From contig CM063502.1 in assembly GCA_032207245.1 (NCBI GenBank), positions 115,213,197 through 115,277,196 on the forward strand: DNA of 64,000 nucleotides, in the 5' to 3' direction. The translations under genes and the position numbers were made by a program. Origin of the DNA: Pardosa pseudoannulata (Eukaryota > Arthropoda > Arachnida > Araneae > Lycosidae). Below are positions 49,613 through 63,094 of the stretch, piece after piece. The notes below the pieces were generated by a model, which was given only the letters and a program-made list of their open reading frames with translations, was not told where the DNA came from and did no database searches. Every line of letters starts with the position of its first letter. Position 1 is the first letter of the stretch.

Positions 49613-50012
49613 TCCTGCAATAAGCGAGCAAGTGATAGATCATCTCCCGATTGCTTATAATCTTGTTTCTGGTTTTTGCATTAGTCATCCATTATTGTAA
49701 AGTTACAAACTTTCTGGTGATTGTCTAAAGCTACTAAATATCACTGAACGCCCATACTGCAATCAGTGGGCAAATGATGGGTCTATCTCCATCTTCTTAT
49801 AATCTTGTTTCCTTTTTGTGTATGGGTTCTCCTCTATTATGTGGTTACTAAACTTCTGATGTTCTAGAAAATCCACTGAACAAACTACTGCAATCTGAGG
49901 GCAAACGATGGTCCTCCTCCAGAGGCAACAATAATTCTCCTATTGTGCCTCTAGTTTGAGCATAGGTCCTTCCTTTTGAAGTTGTCAACCTTCTGGTAAA
50001 ATAGTAAAGCCT
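49613..50012. repeat. Old tandem repeat, three ~130-145-bp units
   Basis: Units near 49613, 49757 and 49888 share CTGCAATNNGNGGGCAA, ATAATNTTGTTTC-like and ACNTTCTGNTG landmarks. The minus-strand open frame 49848-50081 spans the last unit and is not kept in the others. Confidence 0.65.
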
Positions 50013-50661
50013 CTGATTGACCAGAAATTCCAAATTCCCTGAAATTTTCTTATCAACACCCGAAACTGATTCCTTCCCCAAGATTCCTTAATTCCACTAG
50101 AACGATACTTCCCGGGAAGACAAAGTGATAAGACTAACATATTTCAATGATAGATGTAGTAAAAGGAAAAACCCGGGAACAATGAATGCGGGATAAATAA
50201 CATTATTTTTGTAGTGACAAATTCAGGTCCCAATGAATTTAACGCTCAATGCGGGATCCGAATAATTCGGAAACAAATAAATGATAGATCGTGGTTCCAC
50301 TATATATATATATATGTCGTAATCCAGTGCTAAGGCCAATGGAAATCAGTCGTTCTTGTTTAAAACACTTCTTTATTTACTATAGAATTTCCTTTTCAAG
50401 GCTTCACTTGCTCCATTTTCATTTATTCGTGGCGGAGAAAAGCGTGGAGTGTGTTGATACCTCTACGCCTAAGCGCCAACTGACTGATATCGGTTCGCTT
50501 TATCATCAAATACTTCAAATATCTTTTCACTTGACAGGATGATCCTAAAAGCTTAAGCGAGCGTTGATTTTATTTTATTTTTTTTGTTATCTCGAAAGAG
50601 TTTCCTGTTAAATTGTTCACAACTCGCTTAATTTTCCGAACCCCCCTTTTTAGATCTGACA

Positions 50662-50665
<4 letters not shown>
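50013..50665. other. No gene recognised; GC-richer stretch
   Basis: CCCGGGAA occurs at 50110 and CCCGGGAAC at 50171. ATGCGGGAT occurs at 50187 and 50250. The plus-strand frame 50291-50542 has no known domain. It could be an unidentified repeat. Confidence 0.35.

Positions 50666-50735
<70 letters not shown>
50666..50735. repeat. (AT)n microsatellite, ~70 bp
   Basis: Pure AT repeat ending ATACACATCC. Confidence 0.95.
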
Positions 50736-50740
<5 letters not shown>

Positions 50741-51449
50741 CCTTTTTTATAAAACATTCATATGAATGCTGTCATTTACATCTTACCAAATGATAAAGTA
50801 TTCTTAACTGTTGTATTCGTATAATGCTCAGAATTTTTAAGAATAACCATGTCCACACAATCTGCATAAAAATTATTAATTCCCAATTGCTTGAAAATGC
50901 TTTTTTTCAATGAATATCCTTTTTTTCATTCAGGATGTAAAGAAAGGCGTTCGTTAAAAAGACAGTAAAATGCAAAATGGGTAAAGGAAAAGAGGTTAGG
51001 AAGATTTTTAAAATATAAAAGCTTGGGATGTTTTTCTAAGAACTGAGTGAAATTTTTAAATATTATCATACAGCTTGACTCTTTTACTTTTCTCGCATCA
51101 ATGGAATAAATTGAATCTATCTTTTTTTTTCCTTTCATGGTTTTACGATGGAGTTTAAGATTTAATGTTTATTTACAAATATTCATCAAAAGGCATTAAG
51201 TGAAGAGGTACGCTTTTAAGTGATTATCATTCCTAGAATAGAGTTGTAGCTATCTACATCTGTTCAAAAGAAGATTAAAATATTTAGTTTTCTACAAGAT
51301 ATCTGGAATTGTTCATTCCAAAGTCTTTGAGAATGCATTTTCAAAAGCCTGTTAATGTTAAAGGCTACATGTAGTGACAGATTTTCTCATCCATTAATTT
51401 AAATGTTTCTTAACGTCTTTTGGTAATACTGCTAGCCAACATAGACGAT
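50736..51449. other. No gene seen; AT-rich spacer
   Basis: Minus frame 50926-51138 has no domain. Confidence 0.45.
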
Positions 51450-52250
51450 TCTACCATCTTTTTTATGATTGACTTATATATATTGAAACATTGCTTTTAA
51501 TACCTACTTAACTTTACCATAGTATTGCGAATAAGTATCAGTAAAATGGAAAAAGTATGAAAGGTATAATGGAACATTTATGAAACATGCAGCAATATAT
51601 TCTGCTACATCAAAACAACAGTATATGTTATAAAGATATTAACTTAGCCGATTTGAAATAAAACTAAAAACATCGTTTTCTATTCCATTTTAATAAATTT
51701 AATCATTCTGATACTTTATTCTGAGAAAAGAGAAAAACGAATTTTACTAAACCTATTTCAATAAATTATTTTAGAAAAAACTTTAATTCCATTGGTACTT
51801 TTCATTTGTTTTTCTAAAAGATTGTTCAGTTCCGGCAGAGTTTCAGAAACCATTTTTTTATGATTGACTTATATATATATATATTGAAATATTGCTTTTA
51901 ATGCCTACTTAACTTTACCATAGTATTGTGAACAAGTATCAGTAAAATGGAAAAAGTATGAAAGTTATAATATATAACATTTATGAAACATGCAGCAATA
52001 TATTCTGCCACATCTAAACAACAGTATATGTTACAAAGATAATATAAACTTAGCTGTTTTCAAATAAAACTTAAAATATCGTTTTCTGTTTCATTTTTAT
52101 AAAAATAATCCTTCTGATACTTTATTCTGAGAAAAGAAAAAGAAGAATTTTACTAAACCTATTTCAATAAATTATTTTAATAAAAACTTTAATTGCATTG
52201 GTACTTTTCATTTGTTTGTTTTTTTAAGATTGTTCAGTACTAGAGAAGTT
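51450..52250. repeat. Tandem duplication, two ~400-bp units
   Basis: ACCATNTTTTTTATGATTGA starts each unit (51450 and 51849). Both run through TACTTAACTTTACCATAGTA, GAAACATGCAGCAATATATT and GGTACTTTTCATTTGTTT. Divergence is low. A short AT run is longer in unit 2. Confidence 0.95.
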
Positions 52251-55200
52251 TCAGGAATGTTTTATGCTAAATTCTAAACAATGCCTAAATTTAATAACAT
52301 CATTTTTCTCTGTAAAAACAAAAGTATGGGGAATAGAGTCAGAGTCAATTAAATTTAAGTAAATTTAATGTGAATGATTTAAGTAATATCATCGCCTATG
52401 ATAGTATTAAAGGAAGTCATATTTTACTCATTACTCTAGAATATGCAGTTACGTATTCTACAGCTACGTTCATCTATTTTCAATTAATTTTGTTTGCATT
52501 GAAACCCTAACGTTAATATTTACTTTCAGGAGAGTTAATTACACTGCTATCAAAATGACTAGAAGAATAGTTATTCATAGTGGTATCTGAACCTATGTTC
52601 TCTAATAGCAAAAAGAAGAGCTCTGCTTACTCTTTTATAATATGACTGTTTAAGCTAAAATCCTTTGATATTTTAGATGACGCTTTCTATTCTATGTTAG
52701 AATAGCGTGTTTGTTGTTATTTCCCTACTATTGTTTCATTGAAGAAAATAACTCGAAACTCAGACCAATAGTATCAAAGAATTATTAAGAAATAGATGTA
52801 AAAATGATATACATTTACCCATTTTTATACTAGTTCATTAAGTAAATAGATATCATTAGATATAATGCTCTAAAATATTCTCATTCATATAAAATACTAA
52901 GACATTGATCAAATTAAATGATAGTTAGAGACAGGTTTATTTCTAAAAACTTACCAATTATATTACTTAAATGAAATTTATTTTAATCTGTAGCATTAAA
53001 TTGTACCATATGTTTGGAGAGCAGGGCTATATATAATCTAAAAGCACTAGTAAATAAGCTAGTAATACCCCGAGGTCAATATTAGAAATAATACCTTGCT
53101 CAATATAACCTTAATAATAATATTTCTACACTTGAAAAAATCCTCTTTATGAGCAATTGTTATCACAGAACTGTGCTGAGTCGAGATATATTTATTATAG
53201 TGTAACATAAATACATAAAGCCTTATACAGGCGTTTAATGAATTGTTTCTTAATATACTTAAAAACTTATAGAGTTTTTTATTTGTTTAGTTCTGAGAAT
53301 CACATGGTTTTCTATGAATGCTTTTATCGCTAACATTCTATTTTCTTTTTAACTTACTGGCGTTTTCTTTTATTATAATCTTTTTACTGAGTTTATTTTC
53401 TACTTAAAATTTAAATATTTTATTTTGTGTTTGCTTTCCAGAAAGTCTGATATATCACAAACATATTTATAATCTTTGAAATTATATTTTAAAGTACTTA
53501 AATTTTTATGTTTTTCTGCATTATATGTTGAGTACAATGCTTAGTATAAAGAATCATTTTAATCTTAGCTTGTCGAACATCCATAATAATAAATTTCATC
53601 GTTTACGTCACAACAGTCATTTAAATTTATTATCATATTTAATCGAATATAAATTTTCCAAAATAGAATATTTTACATCTAATATTTTGATTATATGGAA
53701 CGTTTTGGGTATCTTCTCCAGCAATACTTTTCAAATTCCGTGAACCCTCTTATAAAATTTCTTGTTAATTTATTCGAGACAATATTAGAGCATCTGAAAT
53801 TTACCATTTTCAGAATTTTATTTACCATATTCATCAATAAAATCTTTGTGTTACTCTTTATTTTACCTTCCAACAATATAATATGATAAAAAGTAAGTGG
53901 ATGGATAAATATTTGATCTCTAATTTTTCTCCTTTTCAGAAAGAAGAGATATTTTGAAAACCAGTAATTTTTTTAAAAAAAATAAAGTAAATACTTTGTA
54001 AATAGCTTCTGAAATGATAAAAAGTAAATTTTTAAAAATACTTATTAATTTATCACTAGGGGTTGTTGTTTTTTATTTTATTCATTGATTAAAGGTCAAA
54101 TAAATAATTTATTTCTTATAGCTGAATCGTAAGAATTTTGGCACCTAAAGTAAAAAAGAACTTCTTTGTCTTTTCTAAAATCAACCTTGTATATTCATTC
54201 ATTTTTATTTGCTTATAAAATTAAATGTACATACTGTAAGCATATTAAAATAATTAGAAATATTGGAATAATTTGAATAATTAGCAATATTGAAATATTT
54301 TGAATAATTAGCTATACTAGAATAATTGGAATAATTAGAAATATTACTTATTAAGAGTAAACATTTTTATATTGACATTCATCGATGAACTAAATATAAA
54401 TATACGAGAAGGCAAAACTTATTTCCCAGAGTATTGTAACAAAAGCAAAGTCAACATAAGACCTTCTTTTTCCTAATTTTACCTTACTTACGATTACCTA
54501 CAATTGTTCTGTATTTATTTCTATACACAAAATATATATTCAATTTTTCCATAACACTTCAAAACCCAATACGTGTAATTTTAGCTGAATTATTTCCCTA
54601 AAACTGTTTTCTCAAATACACTAATATAAACTTTTGTATGCATGCATGTATTGTGTATCTCTGTCTAAGGATATATATAGGTGTGTGTATGCATAAAGTC
54701 ATTAAAATTCCATACATGTATTTGTGGAAGTTTACAGCCCATATTTGATTTGATTGGGCTATACTCGGCCAGAGTCCTCTAATTCATCAACAAATAAGAA
54801 AAAAAATTGTCTTACGAAAGGCATTTTTATATTAGAGTTCTTATAAAAGACGCTTCATTTAGCCACCAAAAATTGAGACAATGTACTAAATCTAATCTCC
54901 ACTAAAACAACACATTACTAGAATAACAGGGAAAGTACTGTAATTTTAATGTTCATTACCCCATCGACAGTGAAAATATGTTCCTCTCATCTGTCTCAGA
55001 ATAGAAATAACTAACTTGTTGAACATATGGTCAGGCTCAGAGATAGGCATAATTTGAATGTACTCGATAGGTAGAATTTGAATGTACTCGTCGTTAGATC
55101 GTTTTAAAAAAGAGCAAATAAAATATGCAAATCAGTGATTTCGTGTCATGGGAAAGCTAAATTACTGCATTCTCGAAATAGCCGTTAAGTTTCAATTATG

Positions 55201-55394
55201 TGATTAAAATATTGCATTATGAGAATTAAAATTGGTGATTATAATTTAGTCATTATTTAGATATGTATATTACACAGAGTTATGTGTGTGTACGTATGTT
55301 GCGCAAACACGCAAGCATACACTGATTAATGAATGAAAGCTCGTCCTAACCGATATCGGAACGATTAAAACTAGCAAAGTGGAAACAATAGAAG
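52251..55394. other. No gene recognised; long AT-rich spacer
   Basis: Overlapping open frames at 53525-53743, 53691-53876 and 53695-53886 show no domain. At 54245-54350 the short unit GAATAATTAGAAATATT recurs imperfectly about five times. A near-palindrome around GCCCATATTTGATTTGATTG lies at 54738-54762. Confidence 0.45.
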
Positions 55395-55500
55395 TTTGAT
55401 TCAGATCTACGGTTAATGATTTGTTACTCGAGGGTTTATTAGGTTAGGACTTACAGTTTCAAACGAATAGCTACAGGCACCATCATATTAAATCAGTAGA
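55395..55500 (-). mobile_element. SINE family A, reverse orientation, body only
   Basis: On the minus strand: GCCTGTAGCTATTCGTTTGA, GTCCTAACCTAATAAACCCT and CGAGTAACAAATC. It is a diverged form of the body and tail at 8700-8760. No tRNA head is recognisable. Confidence 0.55.
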
Positions 55501-55629
55501 GAATGCTATAATTTCTGTGAGAAACACGAGACGCTGAATTCTAGAAAGACGGTATAGGTCATAAAATTTTGAAATAACTCTGTGAAACCATAACCGACTT
55601 GTCTTTTTTGAACAGTTCAATGGTCTTTT

Positions 55630-56757
55630 AGAAATATTATGGTCTAGATCTTAGTTTGTCGATTAAAGATAATCTCATTCCCTGATAGATTAGTAGTCTC
55701 TCTTCAATTGTAAGTAGATTAGATGAGCTTCCGGATCTAACAGTTTACATCTGAAAGAACTATTTCTTAACCAGTAGTTACATGTGAGATATTTTAATTT
55801 TTCTATTTCTCTGTAAGTTTCAGTGACATTTCTATCCCTTGTCTGTTCTGATTGAAATAATGGAGAAGAGAAAACAGAAACTGGTTTTTTTTTTGTCGTT
55901 TTTTTTCTAATGCCACACGAATTAAGGCAAAGTATGGGCATTTCGTCACTGTTAGAGGGAAAGAAAGACTTTACTCAGTAGATCTTTATTATTTAGAAGT
56001 AGGAGCCAAGTAGAAAACCCCCAGACTTGACCTGCCATCCCCAGAGGTATCGTTTGAGAACTTAAAGGACATTGTGATCATGAATATATTTTACTTGCCC
56101 CGGTCACTCTTAAGAAACACGGTGGATCTTACGCCGGCTCGAGCCCCAAACCCACAACTCTCCAGGTAATTTTTCGTAGTTTAAGCTATCTTTGTGCCAT
56201 TATACCCTGTTTTCTTTTAGGCGCTGTCGTTGGTCTCCAATCCGAAATTAAAGACTGTTAAGTTTTAAATTCTACTTCATTTTTATGGACAGCTTCACAC
56301 AAAAATTGGGGAAATGCGTTTGTCGTCTAAATCTGGCCCTGAGTACGGCTGGAATGCCATTACATAATAATCTAAACTTTTTCAGATCAATTACACTCTG
56401 CTTTATTTTCTCACAGAAAGTGATGAGTCTTTCTTAAATAATGTAATGCGATGATAGACCTTATTTTGTCGAAAAGGTGATCTGATTCGCTGAAAGATTC
56501 GTAGCCTCTCTTCAATTGTAAGGAGATTAGATGAGCTTCCAGATCTAACAGTTTACATGTCAAAGAAAGATTTCTTAACCAGTAGTTACATGTGAGTTAT
56601 TTCTATTTCTTCCTATTTTTCTGTAAGTTTCAGTGACATTTCTATTCCTTGTCTGTTCGGATTGAAATAATGGAGAAGAGAAAACAGAAACAGTTTTTTT
56701 TTGTCGTTCTTTCTAATGCCACACGAATTAAGGCAAAGTATGGGCATTTCATCATGT
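55630..56757. repeat. Duplicated ~310-bp block with a SINE between the copies
   Basis: 55630-55945 and 56450-56757 share GTAAGTAGATTAGATGAGCT or close forms, TTTCTTAACCAGTAGTTACA, GATTGAAATAATGGAGAAGA and ATTAAGGCAAAGTATGGGCA. The minus frame open in copy 1 (55690-55941) is broken by poly-T length change in copy 2, so it is not a kept gene. The SINE-B at 55975 and unique DNA separate the copies. Confidence 0.95.
55975..56165 (-). mobile_element. SINE family B, reverse orientation, A box lost
   Basis: On the minus strand it starts CCTGGAGAGTTGTGGGTTTG, with a B-box region GGGGCTCGAGCCGG. It continues with GTAAAATATATTCATGATCA, AAGTTCTCAAACGATACC and CTTGGCTCCTACTTCTAAAT. The order matches 38401-38645. 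The 5' third of the tRNA head is missing. Confidence 0.75.
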
Positions 56758-57045
56758 GTTCAATATTCAACATGGAATTCAGAACATCAATATAACTTCC
56801 AATATCTTACTCCTTTTCACAGATCCTTAATCTAAACCTTTCAGAGATTATTTGGCACATGTTAAATAGTCACTTGACAGCATTCTTTTTTCATATAAAT
56901 CTTACATGATCTCAATGTTTGTGTATCCATTACGCTGTTTGCTTCCTTTTTAAGTGAATTGCATAAGTTTACTTTACAAATCTACTCATACATGCTGTTG
57001 CCATAACAAAAATAATTTCATTAAGTTATTATACCTCACATGATC

Positions 57046-57050
<5 letters not shown>

Positions 57051-57134
<84 letters not shown>

Positions 57135-57149
57135 TATATATATACATAT
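57051..57149. repeat. (AT)n microsatellite
   Basis: About 90 bp of AT with one TTAA interruption. Confidence 0.95.
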
Positions 57150-57348
57150 GTGTGTTGTACCACCTTTAACCCTACTTACCTTTAACCATAATTACATTAT
57201 ATGATGTAATAATTTTTAATACCTATTTTGATCCTTTTGAGGGATTTCGAAATAATATTACAATAATGTATTTTCTATGTGTTATAGTAGTTTAACCTAA
57301 ATTTCCACGAGGTACCACAAACTTTTAAACAACTTACGTGTAATAGAA

Positions 57349-57351
<3 letters not shown>

Positions 57352-57406
<55 letters not shown>
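57352..57406. repeat. (AT)n microsatellite
   Basis: About 54 bp of AT, directly followed by an unusually GC-rich CCGGACCGGTGGGATGTAAA. Confidence 0.95.
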
Positions 57407-57410
<4 letters not shown>

Positions 57411-57542
57411 GACCGGTGGGATGTAAACGTCCCCCTGTAACCCCCTGTGTATTCTACTGAAATAAAAATAATATTAAAACGATAGTGTAAAAATTCGATG
57501 CACTATTTTCCTAATGCAAGTGTGCCTAAAATGACATAGTCA

Positions 57543-57754
<212 letters not shown>

Positions 57755-57840
57755 TTCTTCTGCTTCACTTGCTTTCGATGTCAATACGCTGTCTCCCATT
57801 AAATTGCAAAACGAAACTCACTTTAACCATAACATTAAAT
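57755..57840. repeat. ~85-bp segment, copy 1 (partner 58281-58375)
   Basis: ATTCTTCTGCTTCACTTGCT, TTTCGATGTCAATA, AAATTGCAAAACGAAACT aligns with ATTCTGCCGCTTCATTTACT, TTTTGATGTCAGTG, AAATTGCAAGACCAAGCG downstream. Confidence 0.7.
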
Positions 57841-58012
57841 AATGTTACAAGAGTAACGTGATTGTTACTGTAGTGTCTTCTTGATGTTTCCAGTTCTTTG
57901 CTTCAAGAGTTGCAAAAACTACCATTCAAAATGACTATTCAATGATCTTTTATTTTTCATGATACCTGTTTGCATTTTCCACATACTAATAAAAATTATT
58001 CGTCTAAGATTA

Positions 58013-58013
<1 letters not shown>

Positions 58014-58087
<74 letters not shown>
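58014..58087. repeat. (AT)n(GT)n microsatellite
   Basis: About 46 bp of AT followed by about 13 GT repeats. Open frames here are artefacts. Confidence 0.97.
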
Positions 58088-58088
<1 letters not shown>

Positions 58089-58253
58089 CTGTGAATATAT
58101 ATTTGTATATATACAAACGTACATTTAAATTTTTTACAAATACCAGGTAAAGATTAATGTAAAGAATTTACGTAACTTTGCTTCAGAAGGTTTAGAACTT
58201 TCAAAACATAATATCTTCAAATATATTTCCGCAACATAATTTTTGGTTTTGAA

Positions 58254-58445
58254 ATGGATACAAGTCATCCATCTCCACTGAAATATATTCTGCCGCTTCA
58301 TTTACTTTTGATGTCAGTGGGATTTAGTTTATCGGAAAATTGCAAGACCAAGCGTAGTTTCACTGTACCATTAAAGATGCTTGAAGAACCTGATGATTAT
58401 CTATTATTCTCGTCTCCACTCAAACTTCTCTTTTTATTGCTATAG
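58254..58445 (+). other. Small open frame with a signal-peptide-like start
   Basis: The 63-residue frame begins MDTSHPSPLKYILPLHLLLM. It has a hydrophobic stretch YILPLHLLLMSVGFSLS after a lysine, then NCKTKRSFTVPLK, and ends LLFLLL. A diverged copy of its middle part lies at 57755-57840, where the same frame can be read as [10 protein letters not shown]...NCKTKL. It has no cysteine pattern or known domain, and no clear splice sites or promoter. It may be a chance frame in a repeated segment. Confidence 0.15.
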
Positions 58446-60329
58446 GATTTGCGATTAAGTTCACAGTTTTTGTTTTATAAACTGTCAAAATATTTTCTTA
58501 TTCCGGATATCGAAACTTTTTTCATTTTAAAGTAGCCATTCTTGCCTTTTTTCCTGTTTGATTTCCGATTACAGACATTTATATATTCTGTGAATTGACA
58601 TATTTTAGAAATCATTCATCAACATTAAATTCCGTTAATTATTTAAAAGATGACAAGAAAATTTCTTCTCAATCCTTTCAGTTTTTTTAACCTATTGGGA
58701 TAGGATTTGATTTTTATCTTTAAAACTGAATAACGTATATTGGTATTGAAGCTAATTGAAATACTCTATCTTAACAACTTACTATTTCATTTTAAAAAGT
58801 ACCACAACATTTTTAACCAAGAGGATCAGATTTGGAACTAAAACGTTGAGTATTTGTGACTTTATGTAGTATTTTTTGAACTTATGTTTTAAATACAATT
58901 GTTGTGTAATATTATATGTACAATTACTTACTGTAATTTGTAGCTAAAACATAAAGAATTATTTTATATTAACGATTCAAAATACATATAATAAAAACGA
59001 AAAAGGATTACTTTGTCTTACTTATACTAGCTGATGCTTAAATATGTTTTTGCTCTGTTACACATATAGTTATAAAGCATTTTGTAATTACAAGAAATAT
59101 TTCGAAATTTAATCAGATTTATCACAGTTCTATAAAATATGCACAAACCTATGTTTTCAATTATTAAAATAAATAAAAATTCTGTTACATTCTAGATTTC
59201 CATAAGTAATTTTTTTGTTTGTAGTTTTAGGGTTCATCAAGGTAAATTCTAATTTATAGGTGATATGTCTTTTTATACTTTTCGTCTTGAAAACTGAATA
59301 AATATCAACTTTCCTATAATTGTATGACTGACAGTATAAATTAACAGACAGAAAAAAATAGAGCTATAAAAAGAAAGCAAAATAATTTTAAATTGTTCAG
59401 CTTTTTAAAATCAAAAATATTTAACAAGTTTTGAATGTTTTCCACACAAGATAGTATATCAAAACTTTATTAATTAAATGAAATATATTCCTTTTTGAAA
59501 GCCTAAATTATTTTAACTTGTGGACATGTTTAAGAGGTTTATATAAGGACTATTTTTTAAATTAAATAAAGGAAAAAAAGTAAATTCGGCTGAATAGAGC
59601 CGCATTTTTTCTAAATGTGGTCGTATAATGTCACGTATTCTAGAAAATTAATACAGTCCTTTTTTTTACTTATTCTCTCGTTTATTTACTTTCTTTGGTT
59701 TTCAACCTTAAAGTAATTTTACAACTAAGATTTTATTAATTGCAATCATATCTGTATATAGTTAGTAAGTTTTGTATATTTTTATCGTCAAAATATAAAA
59801 GTGCATAACTTGATGATTTTTCGGATAAATAAGAGACATTGACATTACAAATTACACTATACAGAACATGCTGATCATCTAACATCATGATTTTTTTCTT
59901 TAATAGTATTTGATTTCTAATTTTATATTGTTTTGTACACAATATATATTAAACATTAAGTTCACAATTTTCAGCAGAATAGTTTTATTCCGATTTATTA
60001 ATTACATATTGCATAAAAGTATGATATTAAAGAAAATGAGATGACATTGGTAGTTTTACATCATTTTACATTGTTTTATAGTCAAATTCTATCTTTAATA
60101 TAATATTACAGTTAACTTTTTATACTTTATTACGAAGTTTCTTGTTATCTAAACTGAAATTCCATATATAGGAAATCTTTAGGCATGTGTGCAAGATATA
60201 TTTTTACAATTTAGAGCGTAATAAAGGGGGGGAAACATATGTTTTGGAGAGATAGCTTTTGCTTATACCTTGCTTACAAAAGTTTTATCTAGCCAATTTA
60301 GGTGTTATGTCTTCTGATAGAAAGATGCA
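58446..60329. other. No gene seen; AT-rich spacer
   Basis: The minus frame 59736-59942 has no domain. Poly-A/T runs only. Confidence 0.5.
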
Positions 60330-60812
60330 AGTCCTAAACTTTCGGTAATAAATAATTCAGCATAGAATGAAATACTTGTTTAAACATTTATTACATTCAT
60401 GCTCTTTTAACTGAAATAGTTGAAGATTACGTCTATAAATCTTTAATTATTATTAATATTTATTTTACAAGTAATGTTTGATATCCATAAAAATTAATTT
60501 TACATATAATATATTTAAATTTTTAATGATTATTAAATATTTTAATAATTCATTTTTTTTACTTCCAGTAAGCAGTATCTTTTCCGAAAGTTATTTTTAT
60601 TTATAACTGAGTGAGTATAATACATCACTCAAAGAACATATTAAGGAAAGTTCTAAATTTTCTGCAATAAATAATTCAGCATAGAATTAAATAGTTGTTA
60701 AAACATTTATTACATTAATGCTCTTTTAAATGAAATAATTGAAGATTACGTCTATAGATCTTAAGTTATTATTAATATTTATTTTGCAAATAATGTTTGA
60801 TATGTATAAAAG

Positions 60813-60885
<73 letters not shown>

Positions 60886-61010
60886 AATTTTTAATGATTA
60901 TTATATATTTTAATAATTCATTATTTTTACTTCCAACAAGCATTATCTTTCCGAAAGTTACTTTAATTTATAACTGAGTAAGTATAATACATCATTTAGG
61001 GAGCATCATT
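60330..61010. repeat. Tandem duplication, ~310-bp units; unit 2 carries a new (AT)n tract
   Basis: AATAAATAATTCAGCATAGA starts both units (about 60346 and 60664). Both run through GATTACGTCTATANATCTT, TTTAATGATTATTANATATT and CCGAAAGTTANTTTNATTTA. Where unit 1 reads TTTTACATATAATATATTTA, unit 2 has a ~60-bp AT tract at 60821-60882. Confidence 0.95.
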
Positions 61011-61127
61011 CATATTACTACCATTATATCTTTCGATCTGAAAATTTTTATTAAAGCAGGCAATTTATATTCATTATAAAATAAAAAAATTCTCAGATAA
61101 GAATTATTTTTTTATTTATCTATTATG

Positions 61128-61735
61128 AGGATCTAACTTTATAAAAATTTAGTTTTGTAGTATGCAGTAATTATTTTTTTAAATCCTAAAACATATATAC
61201 CTAAGAAAAAATATATATTCTCTTACCCGCAAAATGGCTCTTAAAATTTGTAAATTAAAAATTAATTTTTTATATCAAATAAAAGCTCATAATCTTTTTT
61301 GTTCTCTGAATTTCAGTTATGTTAATACAAACGATATATTTTATTTTACAACATGATGAAACGATTTATTTTTAAATATTCAACTTCTTAACAGTTTTTA
61401 GTTTTTTAAACTTTAAAATGTCAGATATCCTTAAGATTTTGGTTGACAGAATAAAATAGATATTGTACTTTAATTTGATACAATTTTTTAGTTTCTAGTA
61501 TACATATTTAAAAGTTATCTTGCGGTGAAATTAATTTCCTACTTTTCTCTTTTGGTTTATATTTTTGTATTGTTATATAAAACCATACTACTTGAAATGA
61601 TAAATTTAGATAGTTTTTCAAAGCCAGAGGGTTGCTAAAAAGTGAAGTAAAACATTCATTCGGAAGAAGCGAAGCATTTTATTTAATGATGAATTTTAAA
61701 AAAGGACTGCTATAATGAAGATTTTAAGTCTCTAA
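61128..61735. repeat. Copy 2 of a segmental duplication (partner at 41497-42010)
   Basis: Collinear landmarks with the 41.5-kb copy in direct orientation, ending in ATTTAATGATGAATT and TATAATGAAGATTTTAAGTC. Only one copy of the 324-bp unit start is present here, so that array grew at the other site. Confidence 0.65.
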
Positions 61736-62119
61736 TACTACTCTGTATTCTTAACTGATTTTTTATCTTAAAATACTTACAAAATATGAAACAGGAGGTT
61801 TACATTTCTTAACAAGTTTTATGATACCTGTCAATAAATATATATATTTCTGTAACTTTTTCAATTACATTATTATGAAAGTTAACTCGTTTAAATTGAA
61901 GAATAAATTTAGTTCCTAAAAGTTTATAAATTCTACTTATTCTAATCATGCTAATATTTTGCATTAATAAAATAAACTCGTGAAAAAGAAATAATCAATC
62001 TTAACTTCAGTTAGATTTTGTAATTCTTAGAAACAGAAATCTTTAAAGTATTTTTTATAAAGTAACTGAGAAAAATTCGCATTTTATTCCACTTTTCTAT
62101 TACTTTACTCGGACGGTTT

Positions 62120-62195
62120 GGACTAAATGTCTCTACGTGTCAGTTGGAGAGCCAGGAGACACAGGTTGCTGAAACCTTGACATGTAATTTCCCAC
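62120..62195 (+). mobile_element. Possible third tRNA-derived SINE head
   Basis: CTCTACGTGTCAGTTGGAGA resembles a tRNA D arm/A box, and ACAGGTTGCTGAAACCTTG resembles a degraded B box at a suitable distance. The stretch is GC-richer than its flanks. No second copy was found in the window, so it remains a suggestion. Confidence 0.3.
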
Positions 62196-62753
62196 CCGGT
62201 AGCATTTTATTCAAATGCGTCAAGAATTTTCTAGAGTATTTCTGTATCCATTGTTTGGGAATTCAAATCTGCGTATACATTTTTTAGCTTCTTAGTTTAC
62301 CCTTTAGTCTTAAATCATCCAAAGAAAAATATATTCCTATACAGGGACGCAGGTGTGTAGCATTTTTCTCTCACACGCAAAGTGTGCATACATGTATGTA
62401 TAATTAATTGCATTTCCATACAGTTTTCCATCGTTTAAAATAATTTTCTCACGAGCACATAACTAAATACATGTTTGAATACAGTTGAATCAATGTGGTA
62501 GTTAAAATTAGTAATATTTAAATTTAATCCTCAATCTATAAAGGAATTGCTATAAAACGAGAATTTTGATGCGGAGTTAAGATACTTTTATAAATCTCTT
62601 ATGTATAATTTCCATTGGTGTCTAAAAATTTATTGTATGTTTTTGCCATGACCAGTATTATTATGAAGAAAATAAAAAGCGTGCCTATTTTTCTAAAGGG
62701 AGGCAGGTACGATACTAATATTTTTTTTCTCGTATAAATATGTAGTGGGGGTA

Positions 62754-62835
<82 letters not shown>

Positions 62836-63094
62836 GCATCCCCATAATAAATGTTATCGTTAAAATTATTTTTCTCACAAAGAAATAACAAAATGCATGT
62901 TTCATTGTATTCTAAAGAGTGTCGTAGTTAAAATCAATGATATTTAAATTTAGCTGTTAATTTAGAAAGACCTCCTTAAAAGGAAATTTTGATGAGGTAT
63001 TACGTTATTCTCTTATGTTTAATTTTCATCAGTAACTTCAAATTTGCTTCGTATTTCCGCCATGACTAATATTACTTTGAAGAAAATTTGCTTC

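Noticed and set aside
53525..53886. Overlapping open frames on both strands
   Set aside because: Overlap on opposite strands, AT-driven residues (Asn, Ile, Phe, Leu), no motif.
55690..55941. An 83-codon minus-strand gene
   Set aside because: The same block is duplicated at 56450-56757, and there the frame is broken by a poly-T length change, so nothing keeps it open.
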